Of a stretch of DNA of 12,577 bases, positions 6,445 to 12,577 are shown piece by piece. Each line of letters starts with the position of its first letter. Positions within the stretch are counted from its first letter, which is position 1. The notes beneath the pieces were generated by a model that saw only the letters and a program-made list of their open reading frames with translations, was not told the origin of the DNA and ran no database searches. Source of the stretch: CAZTVF01 sp964616985 (GTDB lineage: Bacteria; Planctomycetota; Phycisphaerae; SM23-33); assembly GCA_964616985.1 (NCBI GenBank), contig CAZTVF010000137.1:1-12577 (forward strand), in the 5' to 3' direction. A program made the translations under genes and the position numbers.

Positions 6445-7331
6445 TATGGGATGACCTTGTTCAATGGGTAGGTGATGATTCCGGACGCGCCGGCCCGCTT
6501 CAACTGCGGGACCAGTTCTCGCTCGATACGCTCTTCGACGATCACTTCCACGGCGACCCAGGCTTCATCGGCCAGTGCCGATATAGTTGGACTCTTCTCG
6601 CTGGGCAGAAGTTTCATGATTGCCTTGAGATTCTTACGCTCGGCGTTCATCTTCAGCCCGACCTTGCCGCGGGCCTCGATGGCGCCCTGAAGCAGCATCG
6701 CGATGTTCTCGGCGAGCTGTCGCTTCCAGGCCACCTTCATCGACTTCTTGTTGCCGATGAACCGCGTGGACGACGTCATGATCGTATCCACGATCCGCAG
6801 GCCGTTTTCCTTGAGGCTGCGGCCGGTCTCGGTAACGTCGACGATGCCGTCCAGCAGGCGGGCCTTGGCCTCGGTCGCGCCGTAGCTGAACTCGACCTTG
6901 ACGTTGAGCTTGTGGGCCTTGAAGTACTTGCTCGTCACGTTCACCAGTTCGGTGGCGACGATGCCGCCGTTAAGGTCCTGGATCTTCTTGACGCGCCCTT
7001 CCTCGGGCACGGCCAGCACCCAGCGGACCGGCGTCATGCGCTGCTTGGCGTAGATGAGTTCGGAGATCTGGTGCACGTCCGAGCCATTCTCTTCGATCCA
7101 GTCATGGCCGGTGAGGCCGACGTCGAGGACGCCGTCTTCGACGTAGCGGCTCATTTCCTGCGCCCGGAACATGATGACGCTGATGCGATCGTCATCGACA
7201 GAGAGCGTGTAGTTGCGCGACGAGGCGTTGATGTGATAGCCCGCGCGGGCAAACAGGTCCAGCGTGCTTTCCTGCAGCGAACCCTTGGGGATGCCGAGGC
7301 GGAACTTATCTTCGGAGAGTAGCTTGCTCAT
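6444..7331 (-). CDS. hisG: ATP phosphoribosyltransferase, long form
   Basis: The 295-residue enzyme condenses ATP with PRPP to phosphoribosyl-ATP, the first committed step of histidine synthesis. The start region, R-L-G-I-P-K-G-S-L-Q (11-20), matches the family. The catalytic domain includes D70-V-G-L-T-G-H-D and the PRPP-binding loop D161-G-I-V-D-V-T-E-T-G-R-S-L172. Residues from about 213 to the end form the C-terminal ACT-like regulatory domain (G-L-K-M-N, P-T-I-S-A-L, G-A-S-G-I-I). This is therefore the hexameric, histidine-inhibited long form, which does not need HisZ. The ATG at 7331 has AAGGAA about 3-5 nt upstream. The TAA shares one base with the ATG of the lipoprotein gene. No other his gene is present, so it sits apart from a his operon, inside a translation and repair gene run. 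Regulation of histidine synthesis would therefore depend on feedback inhibition more than on this locus; that last point is inference. Confidence 0.96.
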   Translation of the reverse strand: MSKLLSEDKFRLGIPKGSLQESTLDLFARAGYHINASSRNYTLSVDDDRISVIMFRAQEMSRYVEDGVLDVGLTGHDWIEENGSDVHQISELIYAKQRMTPVRWVLAVPEEGRVKKIQDLNGGIVATELVNVTSKYFKAHKLNVKVEFSYGATEAKARLLDGIVDVTETGRSLKENGLRIVDTIMTSSTRFIGNKKSMKVAWKRQLAENIAMLLQGAIEARGKVGLKMNAERKNLKAIMKLLPSEKSPTISALADEAWVAVEVIVEERIERELVPQLKRAGASGIITYPLNKVIP

Positions 7332-7378
7332 GATTTCCTTTTCTTCGTTTCTTCGTTGAACCGCCGCACGGCGGGCGT

Positions 7379-7610
7379 TTACTTCCGGGATTTCTTGTGC
7401 GCCTTGGCATGGGCGGAGATGCGGGCCGTCTCCTTGGCCTTCTCGGCATCCTCGCGGGCCTTGGCGGCCTCGGCCTTGGCGGCGGCCTTGGCCGCCTTCT
7501 CTGCCTCGGCGGCGGCCTTGGCGTCGGCAATCTTCTTGGCGGCGGCGGCAGCCTCGGCCGCAATCTTGGCCGCGGCGTCCGCGTCTTCCTTCCGCTTCTT
7601 GGCCAGAGAC
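7379..7610 (-). repeat. Low-complexity Ala/Lys/Glu-coding repeat tract
   Basis: The end of the HhH-GPD gene consists of imperfect repeats. GGCCTTGGCGGC (+ strand) occurs at 7458-7469 and 7473-7484, and close variants start at 7485 and 7515. On the coding strand these encode Ala-Lys-Ala-Glu-type heptad-like runs, an extended charged helix. The tract is of a kind prone to length variation by slippage. Confidence 0.6.
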
Positions 7611-8209
7611 TTGGACATCTTCTCGACGTGCAGGCGGAGGAAGTCGTGCGCGCTGATCGCGTCCTTCTGCGGAATCACCCGCTCCAGGAAGCCCTGCACG
7701 TCGTCGATATCGCTGCCGGGGTGGATGTATTCTTCCATCGCCAGCGAATCGACCAGGTCCTGGTCAACGGGGATCGCGTGGCTGTCGAACAGGTACAACA
7801 TCAGCACGGCCGAGGCGTACGAGCCCAGGCCCAGCCCCAGCAGGTGCTTGCGGAGGTCGCGCTTGGGCATCTTCTCCATGTAGGCCATGGTCATCTGGCA
7901 CGTGCGGTCGAAGACCGAGTTGAGCGCCTTGACGAGCACCTCGGCCTTTTCACGTCCCTGGGGGAAGTCGCGGCCGATGCTGTCGACGATCTCCTTGGGC
8001 TGTGAGACGCGAAGTTCGTTGAGGTCGACATACTCGTTCTTGAGCGTCTGGTAGGCGCCCAGGGCGGCCTTGCGGGGCGCATTGGCCTCCAGGATGGCCA
8101 CCAGCATCACTTCGACCTGGTCCAGCGATCCATAGAAGTCGTTGCGGGCCTTGACGGCGCCCGACAGCAGTTTCTTGATCTTCTTCTCGTATACCGTGGC
8201 GTTCTTCAT
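7379..8209 (-). CDS. HhH-GPD (endonuclease III-like) protein with Ala/Lys-rich C-terminal tail
   Basis: The 276-residue product resembles the helix-hairpin-helix GPD base-excision repair superfamily. The N-terminal half has V-E-V-M-L-V-A-I-L-E-A-N-A-P and Y-V-D-L-N-E-L-R-V-S. The hairpin is G125-L-G-L-G129-S-Y131-A, and I-P-V-D149-Q-D-L follows. Aligned by eye to E. coli Nth, D149 falls exactly 18 residues after Y131, the same spacing as K120 to D138. The Asp is thus kept and the lyase Lys is replaced by Tyr. There is only one cysteine (C104), so the Nth/MutY Fe-S cluster is absent. Residues about 201-276 are an Ala-rich helix with 17 Lys, 4 Arg and 12 Asp/Glu. It could be a monofunctional glycosylase or a non-catalytic DNA-binding protein. 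Its ATG overlaps the rbfA stop (ATGA), indicating coupling. The superfamily call is good, but the substrate is unknown. Confidence 0.8.
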   Translation of the reverse strand: MKNATVYEKKIKKLLSGAVKARNDFYGSLDQVEVMLVAILEANAPRKAALGAYQTLKNEYVDLNELRVSQPKEIVDSIGRDFPQGREKAEVLVKALNSVFDRTCQMTMAYMEKMPKRDLRKHLLGLGLGSYASAVLMLYLFDSHAIPVDQDLVDSLAMEEYIHPGSDIDDVQGFLERVIPQKDAISAHDFLRLHVEKMSKSLAKKRKEDADAAAKIAAEAAAAAKKIADAKAAAEAEKAAKAAAKAEAAKAREDAEKAKETARISAHAKAHKKSRK

Positions 8210-8655
8210 TCCGTATCGTCCTGCTTGGTGTCCGGTTCCTGCGGGGCCTCGCCTTCGACGGCGGGTTCTCCCGCCTCGCCTCCGGCCGCCTGCTCTTCCT
8301 TCTGATGAATCTCGGTCATGGCACGCTGGATGATGTCCAGCGTCTGCAGCGTGTTCTTGAACTTTACGTCCATCTCGAACGACAGCAGCGGCGTGTTGCG
8401 AAGCTGGATCTGCCGCATCATGAGTTCCTGGATGTGGCCGCGGGCGTGCTGCAGCGCGCGAAGCGTGTTGCGCTGTTGCGATTCGGACCCCATGACGGAG
8501 ATGAATACCTTCGCCGTGAGCAGGTCCTCGGGCATCTCCACCCGCGTCACCGACGTCATCGCCAGGTTGATCCGCGGGTCGGCCATCTTCGTCAACAGCA
8601 ACTCCCCGATCGTCGACCGGATGAGGCTCTCAATTCGTTCGGTTCTACGGCTCAT
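8206..8655 (-). CDS. rbfA: Ribosome-binding factor A
   Basis: This 149-residue protein is RbfA, a KH-like fold factor that binds the immature 30S subunit and helps 16S rRNA 5'-end processing. Family features are the start R-R-T-E-R-I-E-S-L-I-R, D-P-R-I-N-L-A-M-T-S-V-T-R-V-E, A-K-V-F-I-S-V-M-G and H-I-Q-E-L-M-M-R-Q-I-Q-L-R-N-T-P-L-L-S-F-E-M-D. After the core (about 1-115) comes an acidic, Gly/Ala/Glu-rich tail (about 117-149) of the kind often seen in RbfA. The gene starts 3 bp after the ylxP stop and ends in an ATGA overlap with the next gene. No strong Shine-Dalgarno is visible, so translation probably depends on coupling to ylxP. Its position after infB is the conserved bacterial order. Confidence 0.93.
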   Translation of the reverse strand: MSRRTERIESLIRSTIGELLLTKMADPRINLAMTSVTRVEMPEDLLTAKVFISVMGSESQQRNTLRALQHARGHIQELMMRQIQLRNTPLLSFEMDVKFKNTLQTLDIIQRAMTEIHQKEEQAAGGEAGEPAVEGEAPQEPDTKQDDTE

Positions 8656-8658
8656 GAT

Positions 8659-8946
8659 TCACAGCCATTCAATCGTCGTCTCCGCCAGCAGCATGTCGCG
8701 GTGGTTGGAGGCGGCGTTAATGATTATCTGAAGCGCACCTTCCATGTACTGCCGATCATTGCCCACCATCGCGATGGCCAGCACGCTCCAGCGATGGCTG
8801 TCGAGGTCGCCGATCTCGGCGATCGACACGTTGTGGGCGTGCCGGACGCGGTCCTTGAAACTCTTGATCACCCGTCGCTTGTCCTTCAGGCTGTTGGCCT
8901 GAACGATATTGAGCCTCAGGTGCACCAAGCCGACCGTGGCGGACAT
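8659..8946 (-). CDS. ylxP: DUF503 / YlxP family protein
   Basis: This small protein (95 residues from the ATG at 8946) belongs to the DUF503 family, known in Bacillus as YlxP and encoded between infB and rbfA, exactly as here. Diagnostic blocks are V-G-L-V-H-L-R-L, S-L-K-D-K-R-R-V-I-K-S-F-K-D-R-V and N-V-S-I-A-E-I-G-D-L-D-S-H-R-W. Its biochemical role is not established; a ferredoxin-like fold and a link to ribosome assembly have been proposed. An ATG four codons upstream (8958, M-K-E-T-M-S-A-T) is possible. I prefer 8946 because homologues begin just before V-G-L and because AAAGAG lies upstream of it, while nothing resembling a ribosome-binding site precedes 8958. The gene follows a 116-bp hairpin-rich leader after infB. 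Confidence 0.88.
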   Translation of the reverse strand: MSATVGLVHLRLNIVQANSLKDKRRVIKSFKDRVRHAHNVSIAEIGDLDSHRWSVLAIAMVGNDRQYMEGALQIIINAASNHRDMLLAETTIEWL

Positions 8947-9062
8947 AGTCTCTTTCATACATCGGGCGCCCCGCGGGGCGCCGCGTGGGCGGCGGCCTCA
9001 CAAGGATGCCGCCCATCTTTCGGGTGGCGCCTCTTCAGGCCGCCACCGCTGCAAAACAGGGC
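8947..9062 (-). promoter_or_regulatory. Structured spacer between infB and ylxP (candidate leader or processing site)
   Basis: The region holds three successive inverted repeats. GGCGCCCCGCGGGGCGCC (8965-8982) is a perfect 18-nt palindrome. GGGCGGC (8987-8993) pairs with GCCGCCC (9008-9014). GGTGGCGCCT (9023-9032) pairs with AGGCCGCCACC (9037-9047) with one bulge and a 4-nt CTTC loop. This is unusual in a gene run where most neighbours nearly touch. It may be an RNase processing point, an attenuator or a second repeat family. No U-tract follows any stem, so a simple terminator is not supported. Confidence 0.45.
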
Positions 9063-11828
9063 TTACAGTCGCCGCGCGACTTCGATCCTCTGATAGAACT
9101 CGAGGATGTCGCCTTCCTTCACGTCGTCGTAACCGGCGATCTTCAGGCCGCACTCCATGCCCGCACGAACCTCGCGGGCGTCGTCCTTGAATCGTTTGAG
9201 GCTGTCGAGCGTCCGCTCGTCCTCGACGACGATGTTGTTGCGGGTGATGCGGACCTTGGCGTTGCGGCTGGCGACGCCGTCGAGCACGAAGCAGCCGGCC
9301 ACCGTGCCCACGCGAGAGACCTTGAAGGTCTGGCGCACTTCGGCCCGCCCCAGCGTCTCCATGCGGACCTCGGGGGCCAGGCCCTGCTCCAGGGCCTTGC
9401 GCATATCATCGATGATCTCGTAGATGATGCGGTAGAGGCGGATGTCGACGCCCTTGTTTTCCGCCAGCACGCGGGCCGGGGCGTCGGGCACTACGTTGAA
9501 GCCGATGATGATCGCGTTGGACGCCTCGGCCAGCGTGACGTCGCCGGTGGTGATGCCGCCGACGGCCACGTGCAGGATGTTCAGGCGAACTTCAGCGGTC
9601 GAGAGCTTCTTGAGTGATTCCGTGAGGGCCTCGATGGAGCCCTGCACGTCGGCCTTGATGATCAGGTTCAAGTCCGTCGCCAGGCCGCTTTCGATCTTGC
9701 TCAGGACGCTTTCGAGCGTCTTGGCCGGGGCGGCGGCGAGGTTGGCCGTGCGGGCCTTCTCGCGGCGGTCCACGGCGACGTCCTTGGCCTCATCGATGGT
9801 GGCCACCGCGTAGAAGCGGTCGCCGGCCTGGGGCATCTCGTCCAGGCCTGCCACTTCCACCGGGGTCGAGGGGCCCGCTTCATCAATGGGCTTGCCGTGG
9901 TGGTCGATCATCTGGCGGACGCGGCCATAGCCTGAGCCGGCCAGGATGACGGTGCCGATCTTCAGCGTGCCGTCCAGCACCAGCAGGCGGGCCACGACGC
10001 CGCGGCCGGGGTCCATCTGGGCCTCGATGACGTAGCCGCTGGCGGGCGCATTGGGCTCGGCCTTGAGTTCCAGCAGTTCGGCCTCCAGCGAGAGAGTTTC
10101 GACAAGCGTGTCGATGCCCTTGCCGGTGTGGGCGCTGGTCTCGATGACTTCCACTTCGCCGCCCCACTGCCGCGGCGACAGGCCCTGCTCGGCCAGTTGG
10201 CCCAGGGCACGCTGCACGTTGGCGTTGGGAACGTCGATCTTGTTCAGGGCCACTACGATGGGGACCTTGGCAGCCTTGGCGTGGCTGATGGCCTCGACGG
10301 TCTGGGGCATGACGCCGTCGTCGGCCGCAACCACGAGCACCACCACGTCGGTCATGTTGGCGCCGCGCGACCTCATGGCCGTGAAGGCCTCGTGGCCGGG
10401 CGTGTCCAGGAACACGACGTGCTTGCCACCCAGATCGTAGCGGTAGGCGCCGATGTGCTGCGTGATGCCGCCCGCCTCGCCGGCGGCAACGGTGGCGTTG
10501 CGGATGCGGTCCAGCAGCGACGTCTTGCCGTGGTCGACGTGTCCCAGGAAGGTCACAACCGGGGCACGCGACTCGCGCTCGCCGCTGGCGCGTGATTTCA
10601 GCTTGGTAATGAGTTCATCCTCTGCCGTATGGGCTTGTTTGATGAGCAGTTCCAGACCGTTTTCCATGGCCACCGCCTGGGCCTGCTCGCTCGTGAGGCT
10701 CTGGTTCATCGTAGCCATCACGCCAGCCTTCATCAGCTTGGCGATGATGTTCGACGCCTTGATGCCCGCGGCGGCCGAGAGGCTCTTAACGGTAATCGGC
10801 TCTTCAATTTCGATCTGGCCGGGCTCGAGAATGGGGGCCTCGCCCTTGCGTCCGGAAGACGCGCGGTGACGACGCAGCGTTCCACCGCCCGCGGCGGCGG
10901 CCAGACGCTGCGAGCGTTCAGCCAGGTCCTTGTCGCGCCACTCGCGAAGCTTTTCGCCGCTGTCGGCGGAACGGCCGCCACGGCGCCGCGGGGTGCGGCG
11001 TTTGGCCTTGGCGGCTTCGTCTTCTTCCTCGACGGGGGCAACGGCCGGCTTGCGAGAAAGCGGCGTGGCGCCCGGCACGGGCGGCGGCGGCATGGACGGC
11101 TGCCGCGGCGTGGGCGGGCGGATGAAGTCGGGGCGTTCGACCCGGACGACGCGCGGGCCGCGAAGCTTGGCCGGGGTGGGCACCAGTTGCGGGCCGGCGG
11201 CCTTGACCACCGGACGAACCGGGGCCGCAGGCGCCGCGGGCTCGGGGGCCTTGGCGGCCGGGGCCGTCGTGTGGGCGGCCGCATGCAGCGCTGCGGTGGC
11301 AGCCGACGTGGCCGGTGCGGGTGCAGGGGCTGGGGCAGCCGGCGCCTCGGCGGCCGGGGCGGGCGCAGCGGGCTCTTGGGGCGCAGGGGCCGGGGCGGGC
11401 GCTTCGGGTTCGGCGACCGGCGGAACCTCTGCGACCGGCGCGGCGACTTCGGCCACAACCGCCGGGGCGGGCTCGACCGGTGCGACGACGGGGGCTTCCT
11501 CGACGGCCGGCGCCTCAAGCGCCTCGACGACGGTCTCGGCGGGCGCCTCGACGGGCTCGGCGGCGGGTGCACCGCCCTCGGCGCCCTCGTCGCGACGACG
11601 ATGCTTCTTCGCCTCCGCGCGGGCCTTGTCGAGGTCTACGTGCGCGGTCGTCTCCACCGCCGTGCTGACCAACCCTTCGGTAAACCACTCACGAATGGTC
11701 GCCTCCAGACCCACAGACAGGACTGCCATGTGGTTCTTGAGGTTCAGCCCTTCGGCGTTGCATTTCTCCAGGATGACCTTGCTGGTCACCCCGAGCTCTC
11801 GGGCTAATTCAAATATCCGCGTTGCCAA
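9063..11828 (-). CDS. infB: Translation initiation factor IF-2
   Basis: The 921-residue GTPase positions initiator fMet-tRNA on the 30S subunit and promotes 50S joining. The N-terminal IF2_N helix bundle (A-T-R-I-F-E-L-A-R-E-L-G-V-T-S) is at about 1-50. An Ala/Pro-rich linker spans about 80-340 and includes P247-P-P-P250. A second IF2_N-like module (P-I-T-V-K-S-L-S-A-A-A-G-I) begins near 342. The G domain has G1 GHVDHGKT (429-436), G2 G-G-I-T-Q-H-I-G-A, G3 DTPGHE (475-480) with the switch His479, G4 N529-K-I-D532 and G5 S-A-H-T-G-K-G. Domains II-IV, including the tRNA-binding end, follow. The start is TTG (11828-11826), supported by GGGAGG 5 nt upstream and by the conserved second residues; no ATG is available there. 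It lies 71 bp after nusA. Confidence 0.97.
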   Translation of the reverse strand: MATRIFELARELGVTSKVILEKCNAEGLNLKNHMAVLSVGLEATIREWFTEGLVSTAVETTAHVDLDKARAEAKKHRRRDEGAEGGAPAAEPVEAPAETVVEALEAPAVEEAPVVAPVEPAPAVVAEVAAPVAEVPPVAEPEAPAPAPAPQEPAAPAPAAEAPAAPAPAPAPATSAATAALHAAAHTTAPAAKAPEPAAPAAPVRPVVKAAGPQLVPTPAKLRGPRVVRVERPDFIRPPTPRQPSMPPPPVPGATPLSRKPAVAPVEEEDEAAKAKRRTPRRRGGRSADSGEKLREWRDKDLAERSQRLAAAAGGGTLRRHRASSGRKGEAPILEPGQIEIEEPITVKSLSAAAGIKASNIIAKLMKAGVMATMNQSLTSEQAQAVAMENGLELLIKQAHTAEDELITKLKSRASGERESRAPVVTFLGHVDHGKTSLLDRIRNATVAAGEAGGITQHIGAYRYDLGGKHVVFLDTPGHEAFTAMRSRGANMTDVVVLVVAADDGVMPQTVEAISHAKAAKVPIVVALNKIDVPNANVQRALGQLAEQGLSPRQWGGEVEVIETSAHTGKGIDTLVETLSLEAELLELKAEPNAPASGYVIEAQMDPGRGVVARLLVLDGTLKIGTVILAGSGYGRVRQMIDHHGKPIDEAGPSTPVEVAGLDEMPQAGDRFYAVATIDEAKDVAVDRREKARTANLAAAPAKTLESVLSKIESGLATDLNLIIKADVQGSIEALTESLKKLSTAEVRLNILHVAVGGITTGDVTLAEASNAIIIGFNVVPDAPARVLAENKGVDIRLYRIIYEIIDDMRKALEQGLAPEVRMETLGRAEVRQTFKVSRVGTVAGCFVLDGVASRNAKVRITRNNIVVEDERTLDSLKRFKDDAREVRAGMECGLKIAGYDDVKEGDILEFYQRIEVARRL

Positions 11829-11899
11829 GAATGCCTCCCGGCGTAAACCAAATCACAAATTTCGAACCTTCGGCCCATTGGCCGCTCATCATCTGATAT
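11829..11899 (-). promoter_or_regulatory. nusA-infB spacer with strong infB ribosome-binding site
   Basis: This 71-bp spacer carries GGGAGG (minus strand, about 11834-11839) 5 nt before the TTG start of infB. The strong Shine-Dalgarno decides the start and compensates for the weak initiation codon. No hairpin terminator is seen, so infB is probably co-transcribed with nusA. ylxR and ylxQ, which often occupy this position in Gram-positive genomes, are absent. Confidence 0.6.
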
Positions 11900-12577
11900 C
11901 TACTCTGTCGGGCCCTGGGGGCCCGGGGCTTCTTCATTGACGGCCGGTGCGGGCGCCTGCGCCGCCGGCGGAACTTCCTCGCCGTCGGCCATCAGGTGCT
12001 CTTCGGCCACGATCACTTCGGCGCCAGGCTCGGCCTTGGCGCGGGCGGCGCGGCCGCCGGTGCGGGCCTTTTCGCGGGCCGCCTCGGCCTGCTGTTCCTG
12101 GACACGCTTGGCCTCGGTGCCGCAACGGGCGATGATCTTCTGGGCGGTTTCGCGATCGACGCCCAACTCGTTCACCAGGGGGTCGGGGCCCACTTCTTCC
12201 ACGTCCAGGACGCTGACCATGCCCATGGCCACAACCTTGTCGACGGTGGTGGAGTCCACGCCAGGGACTTCGCGAAGGGCTTTTTCCAGCGTGTCCAGGC
12301 CCGTGTTGAATTCCTCGGGCGTCAGGATGTCCACGTCCCAGCCCGTCAGGCGGGCGGCGAGGCGGACGTTCTGGCCTCTCTTACCGATGGCCAGCGAGAG
12401 CTGGTCGTCTGTCACTACGACTGTCGCCCGGCCCAGTTCAAAGCACAGGGCGATCTCGGACACCTCGGCCGGCTTCAGCGCCGAGCCGATCAGCACCTTC
12501 GACGAATCGTTCCAGCGGACGATGTCGATCTTCTCGCCGCCGAGTTCGTCAACGATATTCTTGATGCGGCTGCCGCG
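11900..12577 (-). CDS. nusA: Transcription termination/antitermination factor NusA (N-terminus outside window)
   Basis: This is the C-terminal 225 residues of NusA, which binds RNA polymerase and nascent RNA to modulate pausing, Rho-dependent termination and antitermination. The frame is open to the right edge and enters within KH1: R-G-S-R-I-K-N-I-V-D-E-L-G-G-E-K-I-D-I-V-R-W. The ATG at 12496 is therefore internal. KH2 follows, with A-I-G-K-R-G-Q-N-V-R-L-A-A-R-L-T-G-W-D-V-D-I. A helix-hairpin-helix-like segment then reads A-L-R-E-V-P-G-V-D-S-T-T-V-D-K-V-V-A-M-G. The last ~60 residues are an Ala/Glu/Pro-rich tail. The paired acidic AR repeats of enterobacterial NusA are not evident. Roughly 250-300 N-terminal residues are missing from the window. 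It heads the visible cluster, with infB 71 bp downstream. Confidence 0.95.
   Translation of the reverse strand, partial: RGSRIKNIVDELGGEKIDIVRWNDSSKVLIGSALKPAEVSEIALCFELGRATVVVTDDQLSLAIGKRGQNVRLAARLTGWDVDILTPEEFNTGLDTLEKALREVPGVDSTTVDKVVAMGMVSVLDVEEVGPDPLVNELGVDRETAQKIIARCGTEAKRVQEQQAEAAREKARTGGRAARAKAEPGAEVIVAEEHLMADGEEVPPAAQAPAPAVNEEAPGPQGPTE

Noticed and set aside
6195..7322. A 375-codon + strand open frame opposite hisG
   Set aside because: hisG has all family motifs in the other strand. The antisense frame exists because GC-rich codon use lacks stop codons in that frame.
7379..7610. The Ala/Lys-rich tail as a bona fide histone H1-like DNA-binding tail
   Set aside because: It also has about 12 acidic residues, so the net charge is only moderately positive. 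A charged single helix or coiled coil is equally likely.
10629..11807. Long + strand open frames opposite the IF-2 linker (Gly/Arg/Ala-rich)
   Set aside because: They mirror the Ala/Pro-rich IF-2 linker. The composition is low complexity and no start signal supports them.
1..12577. A hidden defence system, prophage, integron, CRISPR array or RNA gene
   Set aside because: No direct-repeat array, transposase, integrase, toxin-antitoxin pair or tRNA-like fold was seen. Apart from short spacers, the window is filled by ten assignable genes.

Overview
The window is a GC-rich bacterial chromosomal segment, almost fully coding, with ten protein genes, two of them cut by the window edges. Long antisense open frames shadow most genes, as expected at this base composition. 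The gene content, the Ala/Pro/Thr-rich 'PATAPATKP'-type linkers, the giant TPR lipoprotein and the style of the HhH-GPD protein suggest a planctomycete, perhaps from the Phycisphaerae. That placement is inference from overall impression and was not tested.

Left arm, + strand (1-1646): the 3' part of argB (N-acetylglutamate kinase) followed by argF (ornithine carbamoyltransferase), two arginine-biosynthesis steps. They are separated by 90 bp and lie side by side without argD.

Strand switch (1647-1881): this is the only convergent junction in the window. It holds a striking pair of hairpins (1712-1742 and 1802-1832) enclosed by a perfect 15-nt inverted repeat, giving a REP-doublet-like element of about 134 bp.

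Right arm, - strand (12577 down to 1882): the transcription order is nusA (5' end missing) - infB - ylxP (DUF503) - rbfA - HhH-GPD protein - hisG - TPR lipoprotein - yebC. The first four form the conserved nusA/infB/rbfA cluster of transcription elongation, translation initiation and 30S maturation, but ylxR and ylxQ are absent between nusA and infB. rbfA overlaps the HhH-GPD gene by ATGA, and hisG overlaps the lipoprotein gene by TAATG. Transcription and translation across the cluster are therefore probably linked, although its products belong to unrelated pathways (DNA repair-like, histidine synthesis, envelope, YebC-type translation factor). Two intergenic stretches, 8947-9062 and 2635-2724, are rich in GC hairpins and may be processing or attenuation sites. 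No convincing U-tract terminator or sigma-70 promoter was seen anywhere.

No tRNA, rRNA, CRISPR array, transposase, prophage gene or defence system is present. The most interesting items are the hairpin-pair repeat and the HhH-GPD protein, which lacks the catalytic lysine and the Fe-S cysteines and carries a long Ala/Lys/Glu tail.
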